NCBI GenBank assembly: GCA_025175895.1
Contig: CM045987.1
Coordinates: forward strand, 34,126,113 to 34,190,112
DNA length: 64,000 bases
Origin: Wurfbainia villosa
Lineage: Eukaryota; Streptophyta; Magnoliopsida; Zingiberales; Zingiberaceae
Direction: 5' to 3'
In this document: piece after piece, positions 42,560 to 54,485 of the stretch
Layout of the letters: the number at the start of each line of letters is the position of its first letter
How positions within the stretch are numbered: position 1 is the stretch's first letter
Position numbers and translations under genes: made by a program
The notes under the pieces: generated by a model
The model's input: the letters and a program-made list of their open reading frames with translations, nothing else
What the model was told of the DNA's origin: nothing
Databases searched by the model: none

Positions 42560-43940
42560 ATGCAGCCAGGGGAGAGACAACACCCGGTAGCCTCCGATAC
42601 GGAGGAAAACCCCATCACGATACTACCATCACAACTGAGAGCCATGGTGGACAACGCCATGGTTGAGGCCCTCGCTAGAGAAAGGAGAACGACGGGGTAC
42701 CTTCATCCTCATTCTGGGGAACCTTCCTCTCGTGGACCGCCACCAGAGATGCCCCCTCCACCTCGTACAACCACTAACATTGAAGCATTACCTGGAGAGG
42801 GGTTGGGGGGCGAGTACATCAGACCACTTTGCTATTAACCCAGAATCGACAAGAAGAGCAGGGCGAAAGCCAGTCGACTAGGGCTCCAGAGATTTATGAG
42901 CCCAGTCCTTTCAGCATGGACATCCTTTCTGAAGTCCCACCATCGTACTTCAGAAATCCCCAAGTACACAAGTACGACAGCATGACGGATCCTAAAGAGC
43001 ACTTATCACAATTTGCCGGAGTGGCCTCGCTCCACTGCTATACTGACGCCCTCAAGTGTCGAGTCTTCCAGACCACCTTAACTGGCTCGGCACAAAAATG
43101 GTTTAACACCCTGCTTCTGGGGTCTATTACTTGCTTTGCTGATTTTTAAGGGATGTTCCGCTAAGAGTTCGCCAGCTGCAAGGCGTACAAGCACGATGCT
43201 TCCATTCTGCTGCATATTACGCAGGGGCCCTCAGAGTCACTCAAAGGGTATCTTCATCGGTTCACTTCCACTGCCAGGAGCATCCCTTCAGCAAGGTCGG
43301 ATACTTTCAGTGTGGCCATTCTGCACAAGCTAAGGGAGGGTCCTTTCCTTAGCTCACTTTTGAGGAAGCTCGCGAACAACTATGAAGAGCTATTGAACCG
43401 TGCGGAAAAGTATATCAACGAGGAAGAAGGGCTGAAAGTTCCGAGAGCCGAACGAGCCTCCGCGATGGTCCCTGTCGAAAGAAATCGCCCCGCAGCCCCT
43501 CGAGCACCTCCCAGATGGGAGTATGTATGACCCTTTATAATTGAGGCTCCCAGGCCTTGGTTATTGCTACAGGGCACTTGCCCCGGACAACCATTGCAGA
43601 TCATGGCCGCCGATGCAGTCCCTCCCCCGAGGACTTTGAAGGAGCGAGAGATGAAATTCTATGACTAGCAAGGTCTTCTACAGCAGCCAACGGGGTATAG
43701 GAGAGTGCCTCGCAACCCTCCCACCCCGTTCTTTGGCCAATACCATATGGAATACGGCCACACCAGTGGTTGATGTTTCAAATTGCAAGAGGAACTGGAG
43801 TGCCTCCGAGCCACTTACCCACATCTGCGGCCTCAAACTGGAGGACCGGTATGGCAAGGCCAACGACCCAATGTGGCTCGTCCAGAGCCATATAACCAAC
43901 GACCACAGGTTACTTTTCCTCCGGACCCTCAGACTATAGC
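42560..43940 (+). pseudogene. Tat gag, copy 2
   Basis: Same content as copy 1, but the patch at 42829-43149 is more complete and reads YDSMTDPKEHLSQFAG into the gag core in one frame. The same stop after CFADF and the same later frameshifts remain. The ATG is at 42560. Confidence 0.75.
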
Positions 43941-43992
43941 CAAGGAGGTTATCTCATAAGGGGGCCCATCAGGTGAGGGCCCATCATTTGAT

Positions 43993-44457
43993 ATGAATAA
44001 TGTCCCCACACGAGGGGTTATTTATGTTATTTCAGGAGGACCCACTGATGGGGATTCTAATCGGGCATGGAAATCATACGCCCGTCTCATGGAGAGCTTA
44101 GCTATAATTGCTAATCAGGTTATCCAGACCGCCGATTTCATTCGGGCCGGAGGATCTCCGTGGCATCCTACTGCCTCACACGGATCATTAGTGATCCGTA
44201 TTTCCCTGGCCAATTATGAAGTGGCCCGGGTACTAGTTGACTCGGGGAGTTCTGTCAACATCCTCTTTCAGGAGGTATTCGGACAGATGCAGCTAGGAAA
44301 CACCCAGCTAGAAGATGTTGCCACACCTCTCTTTGGATTTGCGGGACTTGTGGTCCACCCCATAGGGCAGATTTCATTGCCCCTGACTCTGGGCATAAAG
44401 CCCAGCCAAAAAACCAATATAGTTCCTTTTCTTATTGGATGTCTGGCCCACCTATAA
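43993..44457 (+). pseudogene. Tat aspartic protease, copy 2
   Basis: Continuous from NNVPTRGVIYVISGGPTDGD through VLVDSGSSVNILF to IVPFLI, then the frame is lost at 44457 where a divergent patch begins. The DSGSS active site is intact. Confidence 0.85.
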
Positions 44458-44889
44458 TGCAATTCTGGTCGCCTTCCTTTCCATTTTTTAGAGGTGGTTT
44501 CTCGTATCACCAAAAGGTGAAATTTCCAATGGCAAATTGATTGAGAGGTCGAGGCAGCGTATGGGTCGCAAGGAGCCGCATGCAAATGGTCGTGATGATC
44601 GAAGCATTTAGCTCCTCCCTGATAGGCCGTATTGGAGGATTTGTGTTGCCTGGCGCTGGCTTTGACTTCCCGTCGTTTTGTCGCATTGAATATTGATCAT
44701 AATCCAAGGATAGAGCATTAGTCCCCAAAAAGAAAGTAGTGATCACCGACTCATCATCGATCGTGATTCATATCTATTAGAGTACGATTCTTCTGTATAA
44801 TTCATTCCACAGGTGTTCCAGGGAGTGAGTCGATATTTATCCTACACTCACCAGATCACTAAAGCAATACGTAACTGAACGAAGTATAC

Positions 44890-45547
44890 TGGGACCTAAA
44901 AGGACAAAGTGATAGCTGAAGAAGTAGATAAATTTTTGAAAGAGGGTCATGTGAAAGAAATTCAATTCCCCGAGTGGGTCTCCAATGTAGTCATGGTCCC
45001 CAAGCCCTCTAGGCAGTAAAGGATGTGTATTGACTCCCATGATTTAAATAAAGTGTACCCTAAAGACTGCTACCCTTTGCCTCGCATTGATCAGTTAGTG
45101 GACTCTACGGTAGGATATGAGGTGGTGTCCTTAATGGATGCTTACCAGGGATATCACCAGATACCACTGGCTAAAGAAGATTAGAAGAGGGTTAGTTTTG
45201 TAACGGCAGGAGGGTTATATGCTTATGTGGTAATGCCCTTCGGCCTAAAAAATGCGGGGGCTACATACCAGTGGCTCATGGATAAAATCTTTGCGGAATA
45301 AAAAGGGAAAAATATGTAAGTTTATGTGGACTACATCCTGGTCAAATCAAAAATCACTCGAGATTTGGTTAAGGATCTAGATGAAACTTTCGCTACCTTG
45401 AGGCGATATAACATGAAGCTGAACCCTAAAAAATGTTTATTCGGGGTGAAGAGCAAAGAATTTTTGGGATATATAGTAACTGAGAAGGGACTGTAGGCCA
45501 ATCCGGAGAAGGTGCATGCATTATGAAATATTAAGTCACCCACTAAT
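44890..45547 (+). pseudogene. Tat reverse transcriptase, copy 2
   Basis: Identical to copy 1 over most of its length, including the same in-frame stops. The active site reads YVDY (45323-45334) where copy 1 has YVDD, so one catalytic Asp is lost in this copy only. The linker between protease and RT (44458-44890) is highly altered and partly deleted. Confidence 0.87.
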
Positions 45548-46651
45548 TTGCGAGAGACTCAAAAGCTAGTAGGGAGAATTGTTTCCCTGTCCCGATTTAT
45601 AGCTAGATCAGCGGACAAGGAGCTACCTTTCTTCAAGATTTTGTACAAGGCTACTAAATTTCAATGGAATGATCAATGCGAGCAGGCTTTTCAAGAGCTA
45701 AAGAAGTATTTAGCTGGACTTCCACTGTTAGCCAAGCCAGTGGCAGGAGAGCCCTTGTGGATATACTTAGCTATTTCAGAAGGAGCCATCAGTTTAGTCT
45801 TGTTGAAGCAAGAAGCTTCTCAGCAACAACCTATCTATTATACCAGCCATATTCTGAAAGGGGTTGAATCTCGTTACATGGAGCTGGAGAAGTTGGCGTA
45901 TATTCTAGTCTTGACAGACCGCAAGTTGAGACCATACTTTCTAGATCATCCCATTAATGTTTTAACACACAGTGAATTAGGCAAGGTGGTTACTAAGCTT
46001 AATTTTTTTGGGAGACTAGCTAAATGGGTAGTGGAACTAAGTAAATATGACATTCACTACCAACCCCGAATCGTTATCAAAGCTCAGGCTCTCACTGATT
46101 TTCTAGCTGAGGTACCGGTTGATTCAGAAAATAGCTCATCGGCAAAAGAAGAGGGATCGAAGGCATGGAATGTATTTGTGGACGGCTCTTCTGGGTCTAC
46201 AGGTAGTGGGGTGGGAGTCCTATTAATATCCCCTGAGAAGGAAGAAACTCGCATAGTCGTGCACTTGGGATATCGGGTGTCCAACAATGAAGCAGAATAT
46301 GAAGCTATTTTAGCAGGGTTGCAAGCTGCCAGAGCTATAGGAGCAACCTTCGTTATAATCCATTCGGACTCTCAGTTGGCGGTATCACAACTTCAAGGCT
46401 CTTTCACGGTTCGGGAAGAGAGATTGCAAAAATATTTGAAGGCTTTCGAGAAGGAAAAGGCTCATTTTCACCAAGTCCTCTTAAAGCAAATTCCAAGGGA
46501 GAACAATGGGAAGGCGGATGAGTTGGCTCGGTTGGCCAGTGCGATGGAAGGGGTGAAGCAGCTTGAAACGGTTTGTGTGAAAGTCCCTATTTCTCTAGTG
46601 ATATACAATGTGGAGGAAACCGTACCCAAACCAGATTTGATCCCCGATTAG
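45548..46651 (+). CDS. Tat RNase H plus second RNase H, copy 2 (open fragment)
   Basis: An open stretch of 367 codons joins both RNase H domains, which in copy 1 are separated by a frameshift; here the joint reads FLAEVPVDSENSSS. Motifs as in copy 1. There is no start of its own: it is the surviving middle of a broken polyprotein, so expression is unlikely. Confidence 0.85.
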   Translation: MRETQKLVGRIVSLSRFIARSADKELPFFKILYKATKFQWNDQCEQAFQELKKYLAGLPLLAKPVAGEPLWIYLAISEGAISLVLLKQEASQQQPIYYTSHILKGVESRYMELEKLAYILVLTDRKLRPYFLDHPINVLTHSELGKVVTKLNFFGRLAKWVVELSKYDIHYQPRIVIKAQALTDFLAEVPVDSENSSSAKEEGSKAWNVFVDGSSGSTGSGVGVLLISPEKEETRIVVHLGYRVSNNEAEYEAILAGLQAARAIGATFVIIHSDSQLAVSQLQGSFTVREERLQKYLKAFEKEKAHFHQVLLKQIPRENNGKADELARLASAMEGVKQLETVCVKVPISLVIYNVEETVPKPDLIPD

Positions 46652-46720
46652 AGGACTGACATTATAACATATCTACAGCAAGGAAAAATCCCGAAAGAAA
46701 GAGGGGCAGCATCTATTTTA

Positions 46721-47834
46721 ATGAATAGAGCAACACGATTCACCATCCTGAACGGAGACTTATACAAGACTTCTTTTGGACGACCCCTGTTGAAGTGTTT
46801 GGGAAAAAAAGATACTGAATGGGTACTCCGGGAAATCCATGAAGGTTGCTGCAGCAATCATTTGGGAGGGAGCGCTCTGGCGAGGAAAGTCTTTTTAGTA
46901 GGATACTTTTGGCCCACCCTCCAACAAGATGCAGCTCATATAGTGCAAACTTGCTCGGCCTGTCAGAAGCATAGCAACTGGTCCAAACGACCGGCTGAAT
47001 TAATGAAAGTTGTTGTTGCTTCATGCCCTTTCGATCAGTGGGGATGGATATAGTGGGTCCCATGCCTGTGGCACCTTTGCAGAAAAAATTCTTATTGGTG
47101 GCTGTGGATTACTTCTCCAAGTGGGTGGAAGCAGAGCCCCTTGCCAAAATTACTGAGAATGCTATGATACAATTCTTGTGGAAGAATATTATCTGCTAGT
47201 ATGGTATTCCCTGGAGGTTAGTTAGTGACAATGGGCGGCAGTTCCAGGGCAAGAAGATCAAGGAATGGTGCCAAAGTCTTAATATCCAGCAAGCTTTTAC
47301 TTCAGTAGCTCATCCTCAAGCTAATGGGTAAGTCGAAGTAACTAACAGAATCCTTATTCAAGGATTGAAGACTAAACTGGGGCTCAGAAAGGAAACTGGG
47401 TGGAGGAATTACTAGAGATCTTGTGGGCCTACCAAACCACGCCAAAAACTGCAACAGGTGAAACCCCTTTCAGCCTGGTATACAGAATGGAGGCCGTCAT
47501 CCCGGTGGAGGCCCTTTTAAGTAGTGCCCGTGTGGAAGTTTATGAGCCGGAGCATAACCAAATCATTCGGGGCACTGAGCTGGACTTGGTTGAAGAAAAA
47601 AGCGAACAGGCACGGAGGCGAGCTAAATTTTACAAACAGAGGGTACAACAAGCCTTTAACAAAAGGGTAATGCCCCAAAGATTTCAAGAAGGGGATTTAG
47701 TTATGCGTAAAGTTAATCCCGCTGGAGATCCTGAAAAGTTAGCTCTAAATTGGGAAGGACCTTACGAAGTGACGCGCCGTGTGGCAGGATCAGCGTATTA
47801 TTTGAAAGATGATCAGGGCAAGGAACTCCCTTGA
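46721..47834 (+). pseudogene. Tat integrase, copy 2
   Basis: Matches copy 1, including the frameshift near 47042 and the two in-frame stops in the core. The C-terminal part is open at 47400-47834. Ends TGA at 47832-47834. Confidence 0.88.
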
Positions 47835-48167
47835 ACCTGGAATGCTATACACTTGAAATATTATTATACTGTGTAAGGGAGGGTGGATGGAAAAAAGAAT
47901 TAAGAAGTTTCTTGGGAAATGTATTTGACAACTCACTATGTCGATTAGATGTATGGCAAACCCAAATACGATTGATGAATCATTTACATTAACATTAAAT
48001 TCTCTTTGGCAGGCTATGAAAAGAAAAGAAGATAAAGAGGGAGCTATGTCCCGAAGCAATACATCAAGTTATGATCTAAAATGATCTGGAGGATAGCGTC
48101 GGAAGTCGGTTTCCCAGTGTAAGGAAAGAGTAGGGTGGTTCGCAGGGGGTAATCTTTGGTCTGCATA
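47835..48167 (+). other. 3' untranslated region after the Tat integrase
   Basis: No gene. Separates the convergent ends of pol (+ strand) and the first antisense gene (- strand). Confidence 0.6.
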
Positions 48168-49453
48168 CTACCGAATCGCTTCATTAAATCCATCCTGGAA
48201 GGCAACACGCATCAGGGCTATTAGCCATTCGCATCGGCTCGGGTCATCAGGACTTCGATTTTGGTGAAGCCTATGACATTTCTCATGATGATCCCAGAGA
48301 GATCGGCGCATTTCGCTATAACGTCGAGATATTTCCATAATAACATCCACCAGAATCGAAATGTCGTCCACTCGGGAGGTTTGGTCATGCTGAAAGAGAC
48401 TCGTCATGTCCATCATGTTCTGGCATATCGAAGTTGAAATTCCCTCTACAGCCTCTTTATAGGATCTGGTGCGGACAAGCTCACTGCCCAGCCTCTGGAG
48501 GGGCATTTCTTGCCTGCGGATACGGGCGTGAGCATGCACCCTAGAGGTTATTAAGGAGGAATTTTCTTGTACCTCCTTGCAAAGGCGAGTGCGGAGATCC
48601 CCTATTTTGTCCTCCGCTCTTTGGTGTTGAACCCGCAGGTTCATGATGATCTCAGAGTCCCTTTGTTTCTCGCGAAGGAGTTTCGCTACTCGCTCTCGAA
48701 GGGCTATTAGTTCTTGAAGAGGGGGAGTCTCTCTGTCAGTCTGTTCTGGCTGAACGTCCTGTCGAATAGATAGCGATTCTGTGTGAGCCTGCTACTGTGC
48801 TTGTAATACCGCTATGGTCTCGACATCCTTTCTTTGCTGGAGATGAGCCTCTGATAGTTATTCCTGGCAATGCTTTAGTTGTTGTAAGAGAAGATGCTCC
48901 TGGTGCTCCACAGCAGTTTTATCTTCTAGATATTATTGAGCTTGATGTATGAATTGAGCTCGATATGGAGCGAGGGAGAGATCCAGCTCTTGGTAGTTCA
49001 TTATTGCCTGAAATTTGTTGATGAGGAGGGAGTTAGAAACCAGAAGGAGTCAGCGGAGCCATTGAAAGGAGCTTACAAATTCTAGAACATGCCATAAACT
49101 TTCCATCCTGGGAGTCAATTCTTCCAGGTTCAGAATTTGAAGCTTGCGGTTGGAGGAGGAGGGCATAGATGGCACTAGCGGGGATGATTCGCTCATAAGG
49201 GGCGAAGGGAAGGTGGAAACAGTAGGATGTGTTAAAGGTTCAGAAGGGGAAGAGATAACATTGAAAGGAAGGGAAGGTGGTACGGGGGCAGTCAAAGGGA
49301 TAGAGGAGATTGCGAGTAAAGCCCTCGCTAAGAGACTTGAAGAAATTGGAGAAGAGAGAGGAGAGACAGATGGAAGACTAGAGGTTGCTTGTTGTTGGAC
49401 AGGGGAGGAAGAATCCGAAGGAAGTAATGGGGCGGGCGAAGAGTTTGGTACTT
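48168..49453 (-). pseudogene. Antisense gene 1 of the Tat element, C-terminal part (coiled coil)
   Basis: Read on the - strand, one frame runs from the edge of G at 49453 to TAG at 48168-48170 with four internal stops (TGA near 49050, two TAA and one TAG further on), each explicable as CGA, CAA or CAG changed at its first base. The N-terminal 135 residues are Ser/Pro-rich. Then comes a long coiled coil rich in Gln, Glu and Leu (ALRERVAKLLREKQRD, HQRAEDKIGDLRTRL). The tail has CEWLIALMRVAFQDGFNEAI. I do not recognise a named domain. Antisense ORFs at this position are known in Tat elements; their role is unclear. The 5' part lies at 58172-58562, across element G. Confidence 0.65.
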
Positions 49454-51290
49454 CAACTCGGTTGCTTGTTCATGGCGATCCCTTCTACGTCCCCGGATAA
49501 AAAAAAAATTATCCTTGACAAGAGGGATTACCCAAGCTCCCGTTTCATCGTCGTGCTATTCGATTAGAGTGGTCACTTGAACAAACTTGTTGTTCAAGCC
49601 ACCAACCTCTATTCTACGAATAGCCGTGGAAAAGATGATGTACGGATCGCCGACTTTTGTGTTTATATTCGGGGTCCAAGTATATTTAACCATAAAAACA
49701 GAATACAACATGCATATATAATTGAAAAAAAATTTTAGACATGTTACAAAAGAAAATAGACAATCGATATACCTCTCGATCTTCTATTGTATGTTCTTCC
49801 TCTTATTGGACGTCGTGTGGGCGACAATCTTCCAAAAGTCGAAGCTCCTAGATCACAAATCTTCCTTCCTTGCTCACTCCGAACAAGAGGAAGTATAGAA
49901 ACAAAGCACTTCTCCTTCTTTCAACCAACCACCAAGCTCCAAGCTTGGTGCTTGCCGCCGGCCAAGAAGGAGAACAAGGAGATGAAGAAGAGGGCCAGCC
50001 ATAAGCTTCAAGGGGAAGACCCTAAGCTCCCATGAAAGATGAAGGGGAGAAGGTTGGACGCTGGCCAAACCTAGGAGAGAAGAGGGAAGAAGGGCGCCGG
50101 CCACCTAAGGAAGAAGAAGAAGGAAAACTTTCCTTAATTGTGGCCGGCCAAATCCCTAAGCCTCCCTTGCCTCCCAAAACCCTAACCCCTCCTTTTGTTA
50201 ATTCTCCTTGCCACCCACCCTAGCCTCTCCTTTTATAGAGTTAGGGATAAGCCTTGTTTTAATCTCCACCATTGGTTCTAGGGATTTAATATCAACCCTC
50301 GGATCTAGAGATTTAATCTCAACCGTCGGATCTAGAGATTTAATCTCTACCGTTGGATCTAGAGTTTTATTTTCATCCATTGGATCTAGGCTTCATGAGG
50401 TTTTAATAGGCTACAATAGGGACCATGAGGAGGAGTTGGATCTTGGCCACCCAATGGATCAAGCCCACATAAAGTCCGATCCATTAATGATAATCCAATC
50501 CACTAAAGGATTATCATTGATCTACCTCACCAACCCCCATAAGTTAATATGGGCTCCATATATTATATGTACATTTATCTCCCCGTGTTTAAGATCTCGA
50601 ATGTCTGTCGATTAATTAATTTACTGACCATTATTAATCAACATCTAACTCCATGAGTAGTACCACTCATCCTTATCATCATGCCGGACCAAGTCCACCT
50701 GCAAGGTTTACATGATGAACCTATGAGCTCCTCAAGGGGACATCATCATTCTAATATATAGGACACGGTTTCCTCCTATAATCAATGGTACACCATATAA
50801 ATAATATCATTTCCCAACTTACCGAGCCTATTGATTTAATCTATAAATCTCGCCCATTGGTAAATCAAAGAAATGAATACTAAGTATATGTGCACGTTAT
50901 TATATCGGGATTAAGAGCATGTACAATATAATATCTAAGGTTCGATTCGATTATGTAGTTAGCAATAAATCGAATCACTTCTATATCGCTCCTGCTCAAT
51001 ATACACAAAGTGTACTAGTGTGATTCTATGGTCAAGACAAACCAATACCAAATCACACTACAACCATATCAATGGTTTGTCCAAAGCCATCTAGGTCGTG
51101 ACCCTTTACTAATACTTTACAAGGTGTCGATAACATGATCTCCCGTGTGACACCACACACCATGTTATCTACAATGTAATGTATTAGACAATATGCATAA
51201 CCATAAATATGAAAACAATGATCATGTGATTCTTATTTCAAAATAAAGATGTTCATACAAAAGATAGACTTTTCAGTATACATCCCAACA
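49454..51290 (-). repeat. 3' LTR of G, outer end truncated
   Basis: About 1837 bp. The segment corresponding to 56304-56334 of the other LTR is missing at the left edge. TATA box CTATAAAAGG on the - strand at 50229-50238. The 27-bp repeat lies at about 50262-50370. Confidence 0.88.
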
Positions 51291-51323
51291 ATCTCCCACT
51301 TATACTAAAAGACTATGATGTCC

Positions 51324-54300
51324 TCAAACTGCCATACATCTGATTCCCATTCCCTCCACATGCCTATCAAAAGCTCTCGCCGGAAGGGCCTTAGTGAAAG
51401 GATCTGTCAGGTTATCCTCCGATGCAATCCTAGCCAAAGCAACTTCTCCTCCCTTTATGATTTCTCGTATCAGGTGGTACTTGCGCTCTATGTGTTTACA
51501 TGCCTTATGGGCTCGTGGTTCCTTCGAGTTTGCAACTGCACCACTATTATCACAATAAATTGTGATAGTTCTGGGCAAACTAGGAATCACATCCAAGTCC
51601 ATCAAGAAGTTCCTGAGCCACACAACTTCTTTGGCCGCCTCAGAGGCTGCCACATACTCAGCTTCCATGGTGGAGTCTGCCACACATTTCTTCTTGACAC
51701 TCCGCCATACAATGGCTCCACCCCCCAAAGTAAACACAAAACTTGAGGTAGACTTACTCTTATCCCTATCAGATTGGAATTTGGAATCTGTATAACCCAC
51801 AGGGAGTAATTGGTCTGCCTGGTAAACTAGCATATAATCCCTAGTCCTTCTCAAGTACTTCAATATATGCTTTACTGCAGTCAAATGTCCCTGTCCTGGA
51901 TTACTCTGATATCTGCTACCCATGCCCACGGCAAAGCAAATATTTAGTCTCGTATATAGCATAGCATACATGAGGCTTCCTACTTCCGAAGCATAAGGAT
52001 CTGCCTTCATCTCCTCTATCTCCTCAGATGTTCTAGGACACATCTCCTTGGATAAATGAACTCCATGCCTGAAAGGTAGAAAACCTTTCTTGGAGTTTTG
52101 CATGCTAAAATGATCCATAATGGTGTATATGTATGAAGCTTGAGATAAGCACAACATCCTTTTCCTATGATCCCTTATAACCTTGATCCCAAGGATGTGT
52201 CCCACTTCTCCCAAGTCCTTCATGTCAAATTGTTTGGACAACCATACCCTTACGTTCGATAACACCTTGACATTGTTGCCAATTAACAAAATGTCATCTA
52301 CGTATAGTACAAGAAATAACACTATGTTTCCGTCACATCTCTTGAATACACAAGACTCATCTGGACTTTGAGTAAATCCATAAGACTGGATTACCTCATC
52401 AAAGGGGATGTTCCAAGACCTCGAAGCTCGCTTCAATCCATAAATGGACCGATTAAGCTTACACACAAGATGCTCTTTGCCCTTTCCAATGAAACCTTCT
52501 GGTTGCTTCATATAGATGTTTTCCTAAAGACTTCCATTAAGAAAGTTATCTTGACATCCATCTGTCATACCTCATAATCCATATGAGCAACAATGCATAA
52601 GAGAATCCGGAAGACTTAAGCATGGCTACCGGCGAAAAGGTCTCCTCATAATCGATACCCTCTTTCTGAGTATACCCATTCGCAACAAACCTCGCTTTGA
52701 AGGTCTCAACCTTCCCATCTATTCTTCCCTTTCTTTTGTAGATCCACTTGCATCCAATGGTTTTTACAACATCGGATGGTTCTACTAGCTCCCATATCTG
52801 ATTTGAATCCATAGATTCAATCTCAGCATTCATTGCACTTTGCCAAGATACTGCATCTTTATCTTGGATTGCCTCGTCATATGTCCAGGGATCAGGTTCA
52901 TGTTCGCCAGGGACCAAAACAGAAGATTCTCCCAAGAACATGAATCTATCGGGCTGTCTAACAACCCTCCCACTACGATGAGGTATCACCTGTGTATCCT
53001 CTGTGACACGCGGTGCAGTGACTTATGGTATATCCTCTTGTACCGGTGGTACTGAAGAAGTGACTTCCCCTTTCAATTCCTCTAGAATAATCTTACTCAT
53101 GGGCTTGTGGTTCATCACATAGTCTTCCTCTAGAAATCTGGTGTTCGTGCTAACGATCACCCTCTGATCTCTAGGACTATAAAACAAACCACCTTTAATT
53201 CCTCTAGGATAGCCAACGAACATGCGCACTTCTGTACGGGGTTCCAACTTACCAGCATCTGCCTTCAGTACATGTGCTAGACTCCCCCAAATCCAAATAT
53301 TTCTTAGACTAGGCTTTTGCCCAGTCCATAATTCTGTGGGAGTAGAAGACACTGATTTAGATGGGACCAAGTTCAGAATATACTCTGTTGTATCTAGAGC
53401 ATATCCCCAGAACGAATCTGGAAACTCAGAATAACTCATCATTGATCTAACCATCTCCATAAGAGTCTTATTCCTTCGCTTTGCTACACCATTCTACTGG
53501 GGTGTGCCAGGTGCAGACAATTGGGATTGAATCCCAACCTCTGATAAGTAATTCCTGAACTCTCCCAAGAGGTACTCACCACCATGATCAGATCGTAGAG
53601 TCTTGATCCTTTTACATTGACGTTTCTCCGTATCAGCCTTGAATTCTTTGAACTTGTCAAAGTATTCAGACTTGCGACGCATTAAGTAAATGTATCCATA
53701 TCTCGAATAATCATCTATAAAAGAGACAAAATACTCAAAACCACCTCTAGCCTGGATATACATAGGACCACACAAATCAGAATGAACCAATTCTAACACT
53801 TTTGCGGCTCTATACCCCTTTGCCTTAAAAGGCCTCTTGGTCATTTTACCCTCCAAGCAAGATTCGCAAGTTGGGAAATCTTCCACCACTAATGAACCCA
53901 GAGGTCCATCAGCTATCAACCTTTGAATCCTGCTTAGGTTAATATGACCAGGCCTAAGATGCCAAAGATATATTTGGTTCATCTTTGAAGGTTCTTTTCT
54001 CTTATTGGAATTAGAAGATGAGTTTTTAACTTTTATTTGCATCGTGGGAGCTTTTGGTTCAAGTGTGTTTAAATTTCCTATCAATGCACCCGAACAGTTA
54101 ATCTCCCTATTCCTTTTTATAACAAGTCTGTCATTAAAAGAAATAGAATATCCATCCATAAATAATTTAGAAACCGAATTAAATTATTTCTAAATAAAGG
54201 TACATAAAGGCAATTCTTAAGATCCAAAACTTTATTTTTCTCAAAAGACAAATAAACATCTCCCACTGCAACAGCCGCCACCTTCGTGGCATCGCCCAAG

Positions 54301-54480
54301 TATACGGTAATCTCCCCCTCTGCCAGTCATCTGGTTTCCTGAAACCCCTACAAAGTATTGCAGACATGATCAGTGGCTCCCATATCTACACACCAGGTTC
54401 CGGTCGATAACAACGCTAAACATGTTGAAATGACTAGACCAAAAGATATACCTTTGTTCTGCTTGCGGTTGGGGCAGTCC
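51324..54480 (-). pseudogene. G pol: protease, integrase, RT, RNase H
   Basis: Reading leftwards: protease remnant WCVDMGATDHVC (Thr to Met in the DTG triad) near 54390, GAG-pre-integrase YLWHLRPGHINLSRIQRL, integrase core with ESCLEGKMTKRPF and LRSDHGGEY (53494-54159), integrase C-terminal part (53023-53460), RT N-terminal part (52546-52989), then a 395-codon open stretch (51324-52511) with IYGLKRASRSW, YVDD at 52293-52304, and RNase H motifs STMEAEYVAASE and YCDNSGAV to the natural end. Stops TAG 53494-53496 and TAA 53023-53025 are shared with H. Better preserved than H but still inactive. Confidence 0.88.
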
Positions 54481-54485
54481 TTCTT

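Larger units (their letters stand above)
42503..48037 (+). repeat. Second copy of the tandemly duplicated Tat internal region
   Basis: Aligns to 36938-42481 with almost complete identity except for patches at about 42857-42990 and 44436-44895. After 48037 the sequence continues into the antisense region, whereas copy 1 jumps to the junction. Confidence 0.9.

Noticed and set aside
49787..50223. Lys/Glu-rich open frames in the LTRs of G (also 56666-57016 and 29091-29276)
   Set aside because: Purine-rich U5/R sequence. Frames are not conserved between the LTRs of H and G.
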